Assembly: GCA_037127255.1 (NCBI GenBank)
Contig: JBANSL010000004.1
Location: 30,036,467-30,100,466, forward strand
Length of the DNA: 64,000 bases
Reading direction: 5' to 3'
Origin: Persicaria tinctoria
Taxonomy: Eukaryota > Streptophyta > Magnoliopsida > Caryophyllales > Polygonaceae
The position numbers and the translations under genes were made by a program. Shown piece by piece: positions 25,141-36,196 of the stretch (the stretch's first letter is position 1; every line of letters begins with the position of its first letter). The notes beneath the pieces were generated by a model. That model saw only the letters and a list, made by a program, of their open reading frames with translations. It was not told the origin of the DNA and ran no database searches.

Positions 25141-27992
25141 TGTAAAGACCCAAAATTTTAAAATATTATTTTATGAATTATGATTTAATTTCAATATTAA
25201 ATTTCTGAGATTCTAATAATTTTAAAAATCTCTGTCCATGATCAAATGAATTTTTTTTAAAGCCAGTTCCGACATATATTGACTTCGATTTAAAATCAGA
25301 TCTATTCCGCTTTCTTATAACGAGACTTGAAAATATTTTATTTTTTTTGGGATTCGAACTAAGGGAGGAATATTGTTTTGAACGTATTAAGATGTGTATG
25401 ATTATTTATTTCTATGACAAATTGTAAATTAAATAAAATTTATGGGGCTGAAATTGTTATTTCTTGTAGTTTAACTTTTACAAACGGGTTTGTTTTGCGA
25501 TTTCAATAATTTCACTGTAACCCTAATTTGCGGGTATATATATATGTCCTTAAACCTGGGGTCCTATTCACTCTCCCCCTCCTATCTAGATCTCCAGCCG
25601 CCTCTCTTTGATGTTGCCCTCTCTTTCCAGGAAACCTCCACTTTTTCCTTCTATGTCTCCCTCCTTGCTCTCCGCTTCCCTTTCTCGCTCTTTCTCACAG
25701 CCACGGTGAACCAAGCCCAGCTCACCCCTACCCCGCGCTCGAAGGATCGAGGTCAACCCTGATTGAATCGATGTCAAGCAGCCCCACTCGGACCGATCGT
25801 TCCCATCGAGACCCGATAGCACCACCTGAAGACCAAGGCTTCTCCCTCTCCCTTCTTCCCCGTCGACTCCCACCGGCCGAATACCACCATGTCTCAAGCC
25901 GCTCAGCAAGGACAAAGGCCGGCGCAAGCGAGCCCTGGCAGCGGGCCTTCGACGATGAGCTCGCTTCTCTCTATCTCTGCTCTCTCACCGAGGAGCCAGT
26001 GAAGCCGGGTCTGAGGTCGAAGATTCCGTCTCTTCCCTTCCCAAATCTGACGGCAGCAGCCGTCGTTGAAGCCTCGACCTCGTCGCTCTCCATCTGCTCC
26101 CTTCTCTTCGACCCCGATTGCTCGAGCTGCTGATGGAACTCCGATCTCCAATCCTCATTTCCATTCTTCGCCAGTGCTGAGACATCGGGGTATAATTTCT
26201 GGGCTCCCCCTCTTCTATCTTGATCTCCTTTTGTGGATTCCCTTTAGTCTTGATTTCGGTTTTTACGGATTTATGCTGCTGAAGTATTCTGCGAGTGCCA
26301 CCTTGAATAATTAATGTTATAGTGGGACTTAGAGGTATTTGTTTTGTGAATGTTGAACCGACCAATAGAGTTTTGATTTCGGATTGGAGATGGCTACTTG
26401 GTAAATTTGTTGGCTTTGACTGTAATCTTAATTGATGTTTACGTTTGCCTAAATGGGTGTTGAGCTTAATTAGTTTTAGGCTTAAAACTTGACTATATAC
26501 ATGTCTGCTGGTGTTGCATTGACTAATTAGGCAATCACTCTTGTATTCGTTTTTATATAATTTTATGAGTGGGTTGATACAAGTGCGAGTAAAGATATTA
26601 TTATTAAATTAAATGGGACTGTCTTTTATGAGGAAGATAAATGTGTTGTATGAGTGTAATGCGAGGAAGGATTCTAAGTACGAGACTTGTTAAAATAGGT
26701 ACCGTGTTTGAGTGTTATTTGATTAATAAGAGTTAGTGAAGATTTGGATAAGCAATTATGATCTAAAGACTTTGAACTAGGTTCCATACTTGATGGGAAC
26801 AAGGTTAATTGAGAATGATGGTCTTGATGAGAATACCCGATTACTTGAATAAAATACTATTCATTCTTGTAGTCACCTGCTTGTGTGATAATTAAACATG
26901 TATTGATGAGCTATTCCTTGCTTATTACTTGCTAGTGTGATTGGATGATTCTCTGAGTGACTTGTTGGCCGATGGACGAGTATCTAGTGACTTGTTTGCT
27001 GGTTAATTGGATGTGGAGACTTCAGGTAAGTCTCTTCGGAGCTTACTCAGATTGAATAAAGCTATTCCCTGCTTTAGGTGCATGATATACTAGGTGTTGC
27101 ATTCATGATCAGCATGCCATGTAGTACCATGCTAGGTTGCATCGATCGTTGAGCATTCTATTTCTTTATGCGTATGTAAACAGAACGGTCGTTATCTGTG
27201 ATAGTCCTAGAAGTCTTTGCTAGGGTCATAGGGTAGCCCAGCCTCATCGGGTACCCTGAGTCAATCGAGTACTTCCTTATATTATGATATGCCTGCGGGC
27301 TTTATTGTGGAGCGGGTTAGGCATGCGTGCCGCCCCGATTATGAATGAATGCATTCACGAGCTGGCCAGTCTCCGCCTGTCGGAAGGGGTGGAGGTAGGA
27401 GAGGGATATGCCACTTGGCATTGTCTTGGGCCCTTTACAGTATTCTGCACATTATTATGAATTATGAGCATGCTAGTGTGTTTGAATTTCGTACTGCATT
27501 AGAGCATATTTATTAGGTATTGCGTATATGTGTGCTTATGGTTGGGATGCAGAGTTAAGTGGGCATCGATATGATCCCGCCCCAAATCAATTTTTTTAGG
27601 AATTATTTATGTTCATCCTATCGGTGTTGTTTGCTTATTGCGCGGGTCATTTTGTCGGCGGAGAGTGCGCGCTGGAGTTATAGACTTCACCAGACTCTGA
27701 TTATATTGTTTTGGATTTATACTTTTGACTCTGTTTTGACCCGGCCCCGCCGTGGCACTTGTATCTGTACTTTACTTCCGATTTACTTCCGTTTGAAATG
27801 GTTTCCGCGACATAGTCTTAGGACAGGTTAAGGGTACCCAACGGCCCTTCGAGGTTTTAGGGTTTGAAATCCCTTTTTCTACAAATCTTAAAATGAGTTT
27901 GAAATCTCGACCCGTACCTGGATTGCAATATCCGAACAAGGGGTTTTATCCCTTGAAACGTAACCCAGAAATTATAATTTTGGGCCGTTACA
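25141..27992 (+). repeat. Complete family B LTR (2852 bp), solo-LTR configuration
   Basis: It starts TGTAAAGACCCAAAATT and ends AATTTTGGGCCGTTACA, with imperfectly complementary termini. TATTG flanks it at 25136-25140 and 27993-27997, the 5-bp TSD of the original family B insertion. It shares blocks with the family A LTR, such as the CAGAACGG(C/T)CGTTATCTGTGA phrase and the CTGGCCAGTCTCC phrase, so the two families have a common ancestor. Confidence 0.92.
25534..25545 (+). promoter_or_regulatory. TATA-like box in the family B LTR
   Basis: A TATATATATATG run lies about 390 bp into the LTR and is followed by a CT-rich leader (25565-25720). This arrangement fits a Pol II start within the LTR. 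Equivalent boxes occur near 11364, 14485 and 22412. Confidence 0.5.
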
Positions 27993-28752
27993 TATTGTCA
28001 TTGACAATAGTGAACTGTTAGTACTAACATAGCTGAACTCGATCGAATGCTAGTGTACAGAAGTACTTATTTGCCTCTAATGGGATGACGCTTGGCAGTA
28101 GCATGAGTATGATGTGATTACCTGATTGATATGATGTGCTTATCTGTTTGATATGACGTGCTTATCTGATTGATATGATGTGTAACTTCAGTGAGATGAT
28201 GTGATAAATTCTACCATATATGATACGATGCTAGATATGCTATGTTATGTGGCTACTCTTGAGGTGATTATGTTATGCTATTAGACGTGAGGTTCTATTG
28301 TTATTCGATATACATATACATGATGCTTGATGATGAAAATGATAGAAATTGAACTTTTGAACCTTGATTATGTCTTAGAACCTAGGAAGAGAATATGAGA
28401 TTAGCCTTTATAAATTGATGGTAGGATGAATGGAGAGGTTAGAAATGCTTTTGACTAATGCCAAACTTGAAGTTTTGAACGGTGTTTTAAAGAGGACGTT
28501 GTGATGTTTTGAGTTATGATATACCCGAGGAGTCGGAGTAAGGATGTGGTAGGGGCCCATATTACGTTCTTGCTACGGTCTATTGGGGATATTATGATCA
28601 CGACAACGGTACTGTGAGGATCTCATAGGGGCACTTATGAGATGCTTACGAGATCAACGACATGATCCTTGGACTCACCAATTTCAAACTTCATCCCCTA
28701 TTTTAAAATGATTTTAGTCTCGGGGACGAGACTTGTTTTTAGAGTTGGATGA
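27993..28752 (+). other. Family A interior, 3' end
   Basis: Family A interior resumes after the TATTG TSD and runs to the 3' LTR. It has no coding signal. It ends with GACGAGACTTGTTTTTAGAG and then TTGGATGA, the junction phrase shared with family B. Confidence 0.75.
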
Positions 28753-31700
28753 TGTAATGGCTCGGATTTTTATATCATAATTTATCGGAAAAAGGAAATT
28801 AAAAATGAGTTTAAATCGAATTAAAAGCTCGTTTAGCGGATTCCGACCGTAATATAAAATTTGACGAACGATTTCCGTCCTTTTATCTCGAAAGTTTGAA
28901 AATAATTATCAGATGACAATATTCTTTTTGATTTTATAAATCTAATTGACCGAGAAAGAGATAGTAAAAAAAAAAACTAACATTTGAGAACTAATTTCGG
29001 GATTCGAAATTTATGTATTTGGGATAGATTTCAGGTTATTAGTTTAACCACTTCCACACACTACCCTCACCATACCTTTTTAAAGGTCATCCCTCACCCC
29101 GGACGTCATTCATTCATTCATCATCACCCTCACCTGTTCCCTTCCATCTTCACCGAACATGACCATCCCACGCCATCACCTTCTTCACCATCTGTTCACC
29201 ATCACCAACTCCTCTCCTGCTCCCTTCCATCACCCTCGACATCACCGCAGCTCACCATCACCATCGTTCCATCACCGTCGCCGCACTTTCGAACCACCGC
29301 CCAACCTTCTTCGACCTTCCTCTCTGAGACCGCATCAGCAGATTCACTAGCTCGCGCCTCCATCGACGTCCAACGCCACACCGGAGCCACCCAGGAGCCG
29401 CCCAACGTCATCGACAAGCCTCCGAAGATCCCCCACCCGTTTGATCGTGAACCGACATTTCGGTAAGCCATATTCCTTCGTTTCCAATCCAAATCACCCC
29501 CGATCTTCACCATCAAGCTCACCCATGCCCGACGCAGGTCCGACGAGCCACCGCGAGCCTCCGACGATGCTCAAACCTCCAATCGAGAGCTCCGAAGTCG
29601 CGAACACGTCGGTAAACCCCTGTGAGAGCTGGGGGTAAGCGAGAGCCGAGTGCGGGAAGTCGGGTGGGTTCGGGACCTCCGGTGAGAGCTCCGACGTAGG
29701 GCAGAGGCGAGGAGCATCAGCGAGGCCGGCTGAGCTGTGCGAGGTGAGCTACGCAGAGGCGGGAGAGAGAGCAGCAGCGGGCGTGAGCGTGGGTGAGAGG
29801 CAACCGGCGAGTAGGAGTGGCGAGCCAACGGGCGCGGGTGCAGGCGAGCCGGCGGGAGCGAGCAGAGCCAGCGGGCACGGGACGTTCCTTTCAAATTCGG
29901 GAGGAAGAGGACGATGATGTGGTCTTGTGGGGCCCTCCTTCCTTTTATCATATTATTTGTCTTAGTTGTTTAACCGGTTGGGTTCAGATTTAGCGGGTTC
30001 GGTTCGGTCCGGTGGGATTTAATTGGGTTTGGTTCAGTTCGGGTTAAGCCGTTTATTTAATAAATTTATTTAATGGTAACTAAAATAAAATATAATATTA
30101 TTGGAGGTTTTAAGAGATAAAATATTATTTTTGGAAAATTATAAAGGTTGGTTTATTGAATAAAAATATTTTGGATTTAGGGGATTTGGAAATATTTTAT
30201 AAAGGGGTTTAATAAATGGTATTTAAAATATCATATAATATTATTTGGACTTGAAGATTTAAAAAAAAAAAGAATTTGGAAAAGAATTTCAAAGTTGGAA
30301 AAGGATTTAAGATAATAAATTTAAAAGGGAATTTGACGAGTATCTTTAAGGGTCGAAATACTTAACTATTTAACTGGGATTTGAAACGGTTCTGAAACTA
30401 ACTTGGGAATAAGACTTATTCGATGACTAACTAGCATGATAATATGATCGTTTGACTAACAGTATGATATGTATGACTAATAGCATGACTTGTGGTGAAT
30501 TATTATATGAGATTAAATGTTGGATAATTATGGCGATCTAGTAGTATTTTATATCACACAAATTATGTCTTATGATTTTGATGAACCATTGAGGTATATG
30601 CGGAAATGACGTATATGAACATGCAGAATTGGTTGAATGATTTATGGAGAACGATGTGGTCTTGAGGAGTGGATGATGCGATGAAATGACTTTCATAATA
30701 TGTTACTTGTTTTATTGATTGAGGTGTGCTTGAGTGCTTAATAGTTGAATGTAGACTTATGTATATTCCATTATGTACTAGGTGATACTTTGTGATTGTG
30801 AATACTTTGTGATGGATTGTTCTGTTGCCGGTCTGCTAGCCAGGTAAGTACCTCCGGGGCTTACTCAGTAACCAGTACCTCCTGCCTGATGTGTCATATA
30901 GTATGTTATGTAGGTGTTTCATATGCATAAAAGCATGTCCATATAATATCATGCTTAGGAATTGCACTTACGAATGAGCATTCTTATTCTGTATGCGTTT
31001 GAATACAGAACGGCCGTTATCTGTGAGTCCTAGAGTCCTTTCTAGGGTCATAGGGCAGCCCAGTTCCATCGGGTGTTGCCCTCCTTGAGTTATATATATA
31101 TCACGAGATACGAGATGAGCATGAGATACGAGATGAGCATGAGATGCGATATGATGATGAGATTTGATATGTTATATTATCGAACCGGCCAGTCTCCACC
31201 CTAGCTGGAAGGGGGGGGTGGTGGTAGAAGAGGGATATACCACTTGGTATTCTTTGTTAAGGCCTTACTTAATATTCTGCACATATGAATTAAGAACATG
31301 ATAGTGTGGTTAATATTCCAGTACTGCATGAAGGCATCCTTTATTCTAGGTATAGGCGTATTATATGTCCTCAGCGCGGTCAGAGGACCCGCGGGCGGAC
31401 TCTTGGCCTGACTTGGTGGTATAGTTTCAGGTACCCGATACACTGCTTGATTTTGTGCTGTTATGACGAGGTCTATTCATATGGCGGAGAGTGAGTGTTT
31501 GAAACCTGACTTCACCAGATTCATGCTTTTGGAATTTCCCCCTACTTATACTCTGTTTTGACCCGGCTCTGTCGTGGCACTGGTTGTATTATTTTCAGAA
31601 CTTATGCCCTTTGCATGATAAAGGATTTCCCGCGTTGTAGACTTAGGAAAAGTACAGGGGTTTACCCCGGGGTCTCCAACGGACCTTCCGGATTTGGGTG

Positions 31701-31827
31701 CGAAATCCCACTTTAAACTATACGTCTTCGATTTCAAACCTTCAACCTGTACTCGGGGCGCAAGATCCCAACGAGGGATTTCATCTCTCGAAACGTAACT
31801 CGGGAATCATAATCCCGGGCCGTTACA
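28753..31827 (+). repeat. Family A 3' LTR (3075 bp)
   Basis: It is the partner of 547-3658. It starts TGTAATGGCTCGG and ends CCCGGGCCGTTACA, followed by the TSD GGATG (31828-31832). Its TA run at about 31091 is short. It has an extra copy of an 18-bp GAGATACGAGATGAGCAT phrase near 31105-31140. Confidence 0.93.
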
Positions 31828-31832
31828 GGATG

Positions 31833-32990
31833 TGAATAGGCCAATCTGAACTCTAGCTTTGGTGTTAAGATGGGCGATGAATTCTCTTTATTGTCTCTCG
31901 TATAAATTGATTTGTATTATGTAGATTGTGACTTTTGCGAATTTGTTGCTCGTGGATGATATCGTGGACGAGTTAGACAACTACATGTACCAAACTGTAA
32001 TTTCTAACTATAATTCTCTCAAGTATGATGCCATCTTTAAAGTGATGATACATGCTAACTACTGTTATTGATTTTTGTTGCCTAGGCATGTCCAATGCAA
32101 ACTTTAATGAAAGTGTCTATATTTGCTAGTTATAGCTGAGGAGATACAAGTGTCCTTAAAGATCTTAACTTTTTTATAATTTGTCATTGATGCTTCTTGT
32201 TGGATGCTGTGGATTTGCAAATATAGGCAGAAAGCACTGAGCTTTAGATGCAAGGAAATTTCAAGAAGGGTTTATGGGGGCTATATTCACCTGTTGCTCT
32301 TGCAAAATCTCTATGGTGCAGCAATGGTGATTGCTTGCATTATCATCTACTTTTGACTGCACAGAAGTGGCAACGAAGCACCTCAACTAAGAAGATCAAG
32401 CAAAGTAGAAGGGCTACTAGACTAGCTCGGAATGTGATCATAGCAATGCACAACTATGACGACGATGGGGACCTGTGTGACTTGTCGGACGAAATGAGTA
32501 CTCGGAGGTAGCACAAGGATACGGGAGGCTTCTACGCCCCACTGGAATCGCTTGTTAATGAAGCGTTAAAGAAACATGAGAATCGAAGGAAGAAATGATG
32601 GTCTAGCGAGATTGTGGCCCACGTTGTTTATTAAAAGTTACACACAATGTGGTAATCCAGCTTAGATGGTCTCTTAGTATTGATTAACCCATGATACGAC
32701 ATTATGGATGACGTAGAGGGACTTAAAACTAGTGTTTATTGGAGTGCTTTTGAATTAAACTTAGGGAATGCTAGTGGGATGTTCCATGTTTTTATTACTA
32801 GAATAAAAATCAGAATTGTTACCTATTTCGATTAACATCTGATATGTGGACTGAGATTGAGTTTTTCATATGGTTATTCACTTGGCAGAACACAATCCTC
32901 TCATGAAAGAAGTGCATTTTGGTGTTGTTCCTTGTTTTCTTAAATTCCTCGTTATGTGACACTATTTTGATTCCACATTTCATACTTTTA
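31833..32990. other. Flank to the right of family A, no gene recognised
   Basis: This is continuous with 1-541 before the insertion. An 87-codon + frame at 32248-32511 is the longest here. It resembles nothing I know, has no clear start context, and is bounded by frames full of stops. A decayed gene or element is possible. Confidence 0.4.
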
Positions 32991-32999
32991 TGTCATCAA

Positions 33000-33610
33000 T
33001 TTTATAAAATATCATCACAAATAATTGAGATTAATGAATTGTAATCACAAATGTGTAATCAATGAATAAAAGTAATTAATGAAATTGTCATACAAAAATG
33101 TGTCATTAATGAATAAAAATGTCATCAATAAAAAAAATTCATCCACAAATGATTAAGATCAATGAAATGTAATCACAAATGTCATCAATGAATAAAGTTC
33201 ATTAATAAAAGATGTAATCAATGAAATTTAATCACATTTTATGCTTTTGTGTCATCAATTATATAAAAATGTAATAAAAAAATATCACCACAAATGATTG
33301 CATCAATGAAGTATAAACACAAATGTGTCATCTGGAAATAAAAGTAGAATCAACGAAATTATATCGATATATAATTGAGTGAATTAAAAAAGTGGCATCA
33401 AATAATTTGATTAAAAAAGTGGCATCAAATAGTTACATTAAAACAATAACATCAAAACACTACTTTGAAATGGCATCACATTAACGAAAAAAAATATCAT
33501 TAGAAATTTGGCATCAAAACACAACTTTAAAAAATGACATCAAAACATTATTTTAAAAAATGACATCACTGTAAAAAAATGGCATCAAAAAAATAGCATC
33601 AGTGGTAAAA
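33000..33610. repeat. AT-rich degenerate short-period repeat
   Basis: Phrases like ATCACAAATGTGTCATCAAT and later TGGCATCAAA recur many times at irregular spacing. They drift from a CATCAATGAA type to a GGCATCAAAA type along the block. It resembles an eroded minisatellite or the subterminal part of an unknown transposon. Confidence 0.6.
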
Positions 33611-33616
33611 AAAATC

Positions 33617-33707
33617 CGTATGAGCCGATCAACCGTCAACGTTGATCAGTTGGTCATCATTGACCGGTCAACTGTCAGCATTGACTAGTTGACCGTTGAC
33701 CCTTAAG
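33617..33707. repeat. TTGAC/GTCAA-rich block
   Basis: About ten GTCAA, GATCA and TTGAC/TTGACC motifs in both orientations are packed into 90 bp, making overlapping imperfect palindromes. TTGAC is the core of plant WRKY-binding W boxes, but no gene follows nearby. Confidence 0.55.
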
Positions 33708-34387
33708 CTCTATTTTGGAAGGGTACATCTAAAACTAATTTTATTTTTTAGTAGCCTAATTACCTAATTGGATTTTTCAAACGGTCCAATTATCAAATTC
33801 ACCCTAAATATTTTGTATATTAAGAAAAAAAAATTATCATCCATCTTGTCAATAAACATTTTTATCTATTGTTAATATATACCACTTTATTTGCTAAAAA
33901 CATGTCATTTACTATTTATACACGGTTTTTAAAAATGATACTACGTAAAATTTATATAAAATATTCGTTTTTTTAATAATTTTTTTGTTAGCAATTTCAT
34001 AGTTACTACTGTATTAATAAGCACAAAATTGTTAAAAATAAGTTTAATTTATAAGAAATGGATATTTGATATACCCTCTCTCGGATTTAAAATATAAGAC
34101 ATTTTACTATTTAACATGTATTTTAAAAAGTTAAAAACCATATAAAACATTAATTTTTTTTATCAGTTTATTTTACAATTCAATACATAAAACTAACAAG
34201 TATTAAATTATAAAAAAATAATTAAAAATTGATAATTTATACGTAGTATAATTTTCTTTCAGTAAGAATAATTTATATAATTTTTAACTTAGTAAAATAC
34301 TTCTGGGATAATATTTTTTAAAACTTTTTTCAAAAAATATAACTAAGTAGTAAACTATATATTTTTATCAATCGGATTGAGTATTGT
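33708..34387. other. AT-rich spacer, no gene
   Basis: This very AT-rich sequence runs up to the LINE target site. A CCCTCTCTCGGATTT phrase at about 34075 and GTTTGAGATGGAAGT at 34389 look like weak ends of a Stowaway-like MITE, but I do not call it. Confidence 0.4.
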
Positions 34388-34438
34388 AGTTTGAGATGGA
34401 AGTATGGGTGATGATATAAAAAAAAACCCTCTGAGGGC

Positions 34439-36196
34439 ATGAGAACGCGCCTCTCACGCGCCCTCCCTCTCTTGTCCTCCATGGACTCGAAATCCCTAAA
34501 TTCAGAAACTCAATCTTGCCAAAACCTCGTCTTCAATCCTCTTTCGAGAGCCCATTCCGGCGATCTTCTGGCTTCTCGGAGCCGATTTCGTCCCTATGCT
34601 GTCGTTTCGGGTGTTGGTGGCTCCGATTCCTGGGCGTTGGCTTCTCATCCAAACCTCAATATGGGGTTTGTTCTGTCCGGTCCTTTCGCTGATAGCCCTA
34701 AACTCCAAAAATTTCCGAGGAAAAAAGTCAGGAAGAAGGAGGTTCGTTGGCGAGGAAGGCCCTTCGGCTTCCCGACAGGTGCGATGTCGCCTGATTTGAA
34801 GCGGTGCGTGCCCGGCACGGCGAAAATCAGTTTATTGAGGGGGTTTCTCCTTTTCTATGGGCATCAACGACGGCTTTTGTTTTCCCGGTGGAAGGGGCAT
34901 CGGCGAGGCCGGTTCAGTCGGGTTGGTTACGTCTGGTGGCGGAGGCCGTGGTGGGAGTCAGCCCAGTCCCCCGTGGGCTCCTCGCCTCTCCCTATCGGCG
35001 GCGGTCCTTTGTCCCCCTTCGGTATGATTTCAACCTCTTCGTCAATAAGCAGGTTATTTTTTATACTCCCTTTGAGGATTCTCAACTGTCCTATTACCAC
35101 TGTGAGATCCATTGTAGTTTCTTTGAATCGGGCGCACCTGGTGTGTTCAACATCTTATTTCACCAGGTTTTGGTGTTTGGAAATATATGTGTTAAAGGGT
35201 GGATGTCGGTCCTCTTCAGGTTCGAATCCAAGCGGTGGTTTAGTTGCTAAGTCCGACTGTGTTGTATTGATGTTTATAAATATTTTTGTGCTTTGCAACT
35301 ATAAGTTGGTTCCATCTTTAAATGATCAATTCTTATACTCTTACTTTACTTACAACTCCCGAAAGGGCACAAATCCTCTCAACGAGGCCCCAATCAACTC
35401 CCGAAAGGGCACAAATCCTCTCAGCGAGGCAAATCACTCGAAAGGGAGCTCGCTCCCGGACGAGAGTTGGCAGTCTGACTGTCATCCTACAATTCAATTT
35501 CATCTTCCCAGCATGTATCTATATGTTGTCCATACTGTGTACCGGTCATCGATCAGGCTATACAATTCAATCGTTGGGTTTGTGCGGCAACAATATAACT
35601 ATGTTGCTACTTGGATGTCTCTCTCCTCCTTTGTTGCTTTTGGCGTTTCACTCTCGAGTGTTCGCGAGTCGATGCTGCAGGAGTTTGGGTTGTCATCGTA
35701 TCCTGAAGCAGATTTGTGTACAAACAATTTAGGCAAAACCGTCTCGTCTTTGCACTTGCTGAAGGGATTGGAAAACAAGATATCTTGGAGGGGTTTTCGT
35801 AAGGTCCCTGATGCTAGTGCTCAGCAATTTAATCATATTAATTTATACAAAATTAAGGACAAATTGTTCAGTGTTACGGTATGCGGGTTGAAGGTATCTT
35901 CAAGACATCTTGTGTATTTGCAAGAATTCAGCACTCATTGCTTTCACTTTGGACATAACTCATTTGAAATGTTCAGGTTTTATCTTCGCTCCTGTATGAA
36001 TTTCTATTGGAAAGTTTGGACTTGCTTGTGTCATTCTAAGAATGGGGCTCGATGGCATGGGAAGGCCCATGGTGATTTTAGGAACATATACCGATCCAAC
36101 TGGTCAAAAGATGTTTTTCTCAAATTAAAATTTCAAAATCCTATTGATTTAAGGACTCTGAAACCCAGTCATTTTATCATCACAAAGTATATATGA
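34439..36196 (+). CDS. LINE upstream ORF (585 aa), no known ORF1 domain seen
   Basis: This is an uninterrupted 585-codon frame between the 5' end of the LINE and its polymerase ORF. Plant L1 ORF1 normally encodes an RNA-binding protein with a DUF4283-like domain and a CCHC knuckle; neither is visible here. The product is rich in Ser, Phe, Leu and Arg, with a hydrophobic middle and an in-frame 14-residue tandem repeat (NSRKGTNPLNEAPI and a variant). The stop codon overlaps the likely ORF2 start as ATGA (36193-36196), which hints at coupled translation. Overlapping frames are also long in the first 800 bp, so part of this may be leader sequence that happens to be open. A real but unfamiliar ORF1 is the favoured reading, held loosely. 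Confidence 0.45.
   Translation: MRTRLSRALPLLSSMDSKSLNSETQSCQNLVFNPLSRAHSGDLLASRSRFRPYAVVSGVGGSDSWALASHPNLNMGFVLSGPFADSPKLQKFPRKKVRKKEVRWRGRPFGFPTGAMSPDLKRCVPGTAKISLLRGFLLFYGHQRRLLFSRWKGHRRGRFSRVGYVWWRRPWWESAQSPVGSSPLPIGGGPLSPFGMISTSSSISRLFFILPLRILNCPITTVRSIVVSLNRAHLVCSTSYFTRFWCLEIYVLKGGCRSSSGSNPSGGLVAKSDCVVLMFINIFVLCNYKLVPSLNDQFLYSYFTYNSRKGTNPLNEAPINSRKGTNPLSEANHSKGSSLPDESWQSDCHPTIQFHLPSMYLYVVHTVYRSSIRLYNSIVGFVRQQYNYVATWMSLSSFVAFGVSLSSVRESMLQEFGLSSYPEADLCTNNLGKTVSSLHLLKGLENKISWRGFRKVPDASAQQFNHINLYKIKDKLFSVTVCGLKVSSRHLVYLQEFSTHCFHFGHNSFEMFRFYLRSCMNFYWKVWTCLCHSKNGARWHGKAHGDFRNIYRSNWSKDVFLKLKFQNPIDLRTLKPSHFIITKYI
35353..35436 (+). repeat. 42-bp tandem duplication inside the LINE upstream ORF
   Basis: Two copies of a 42-bp unit beginning CAACTCCCGAAAGGGCAC start at 35353 and 35395. 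The period is a multiple of three and adds 14 residues in frame. A third, shorter echo (CACTCGAAAGG) follows. Confidence 0.85.

Larger units (their letters stand above)
24295..27992 (+). repeat. Amplified unit 4: 846-bp flank plus complete family B LTR
   Basis: The 846-bp segment 24295-25140 ends in TATTG and is followed by the only complete family B LTR (25141-27992). It is the last unit of the array; after it TATTG recurs and family A interior resumes. Confidence 0.9.
547..31827 (+). mobile_element. Family A LARD-type LTR retrotransposon carrying nested elements
   Basis: Two near-identical LTRs (547-3658 and 28753-31827) bound this element. GGATG stands directly outside both ends (542-546 and 31828-31832), so the 31.3 kb is one insertion swollen by later ones. 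A primer-binding site follows the 5' LTR. After removing the nested insertions about 5 kb of interior remains, and none of it reads as gag, protease, reverse transcriptase, RNase H or integrase. Long LTRs with a non-coding interior fit the large retrotransposon derivative (LARD) class, which is mobilised by enzymes from elsewhere. The LTR ends (TGTAACGG-type start, GGGCCGTTACA end) and the Met-type primer site suggest a Ty3/Gypsy relative, perhaps the Tekay/Del lineage; that is inference. Confidence 0.9.

Noticed and set aside
10124..27992. Regular spaced repeats as a CRISPR-like or satellite array
   Set aside because: The units are 3.1 kb and contain LTRs and a TSD; they are retrotransposon duplications, not CRISPR, and too few to be called satellite DNA.
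32248..32511. 87-codon + frame as a host gene
   Set aside because: No family resemblance, no splice or promoter context, and homology cannot be shown by eye.
34075..34403. Stowaway-like MITE interrupted by the LINE
   Set aside because: The supposed ends (CCCTCTCTCGG and the complement of GAGATGGAAG) match poorly and no TA duplication was found.
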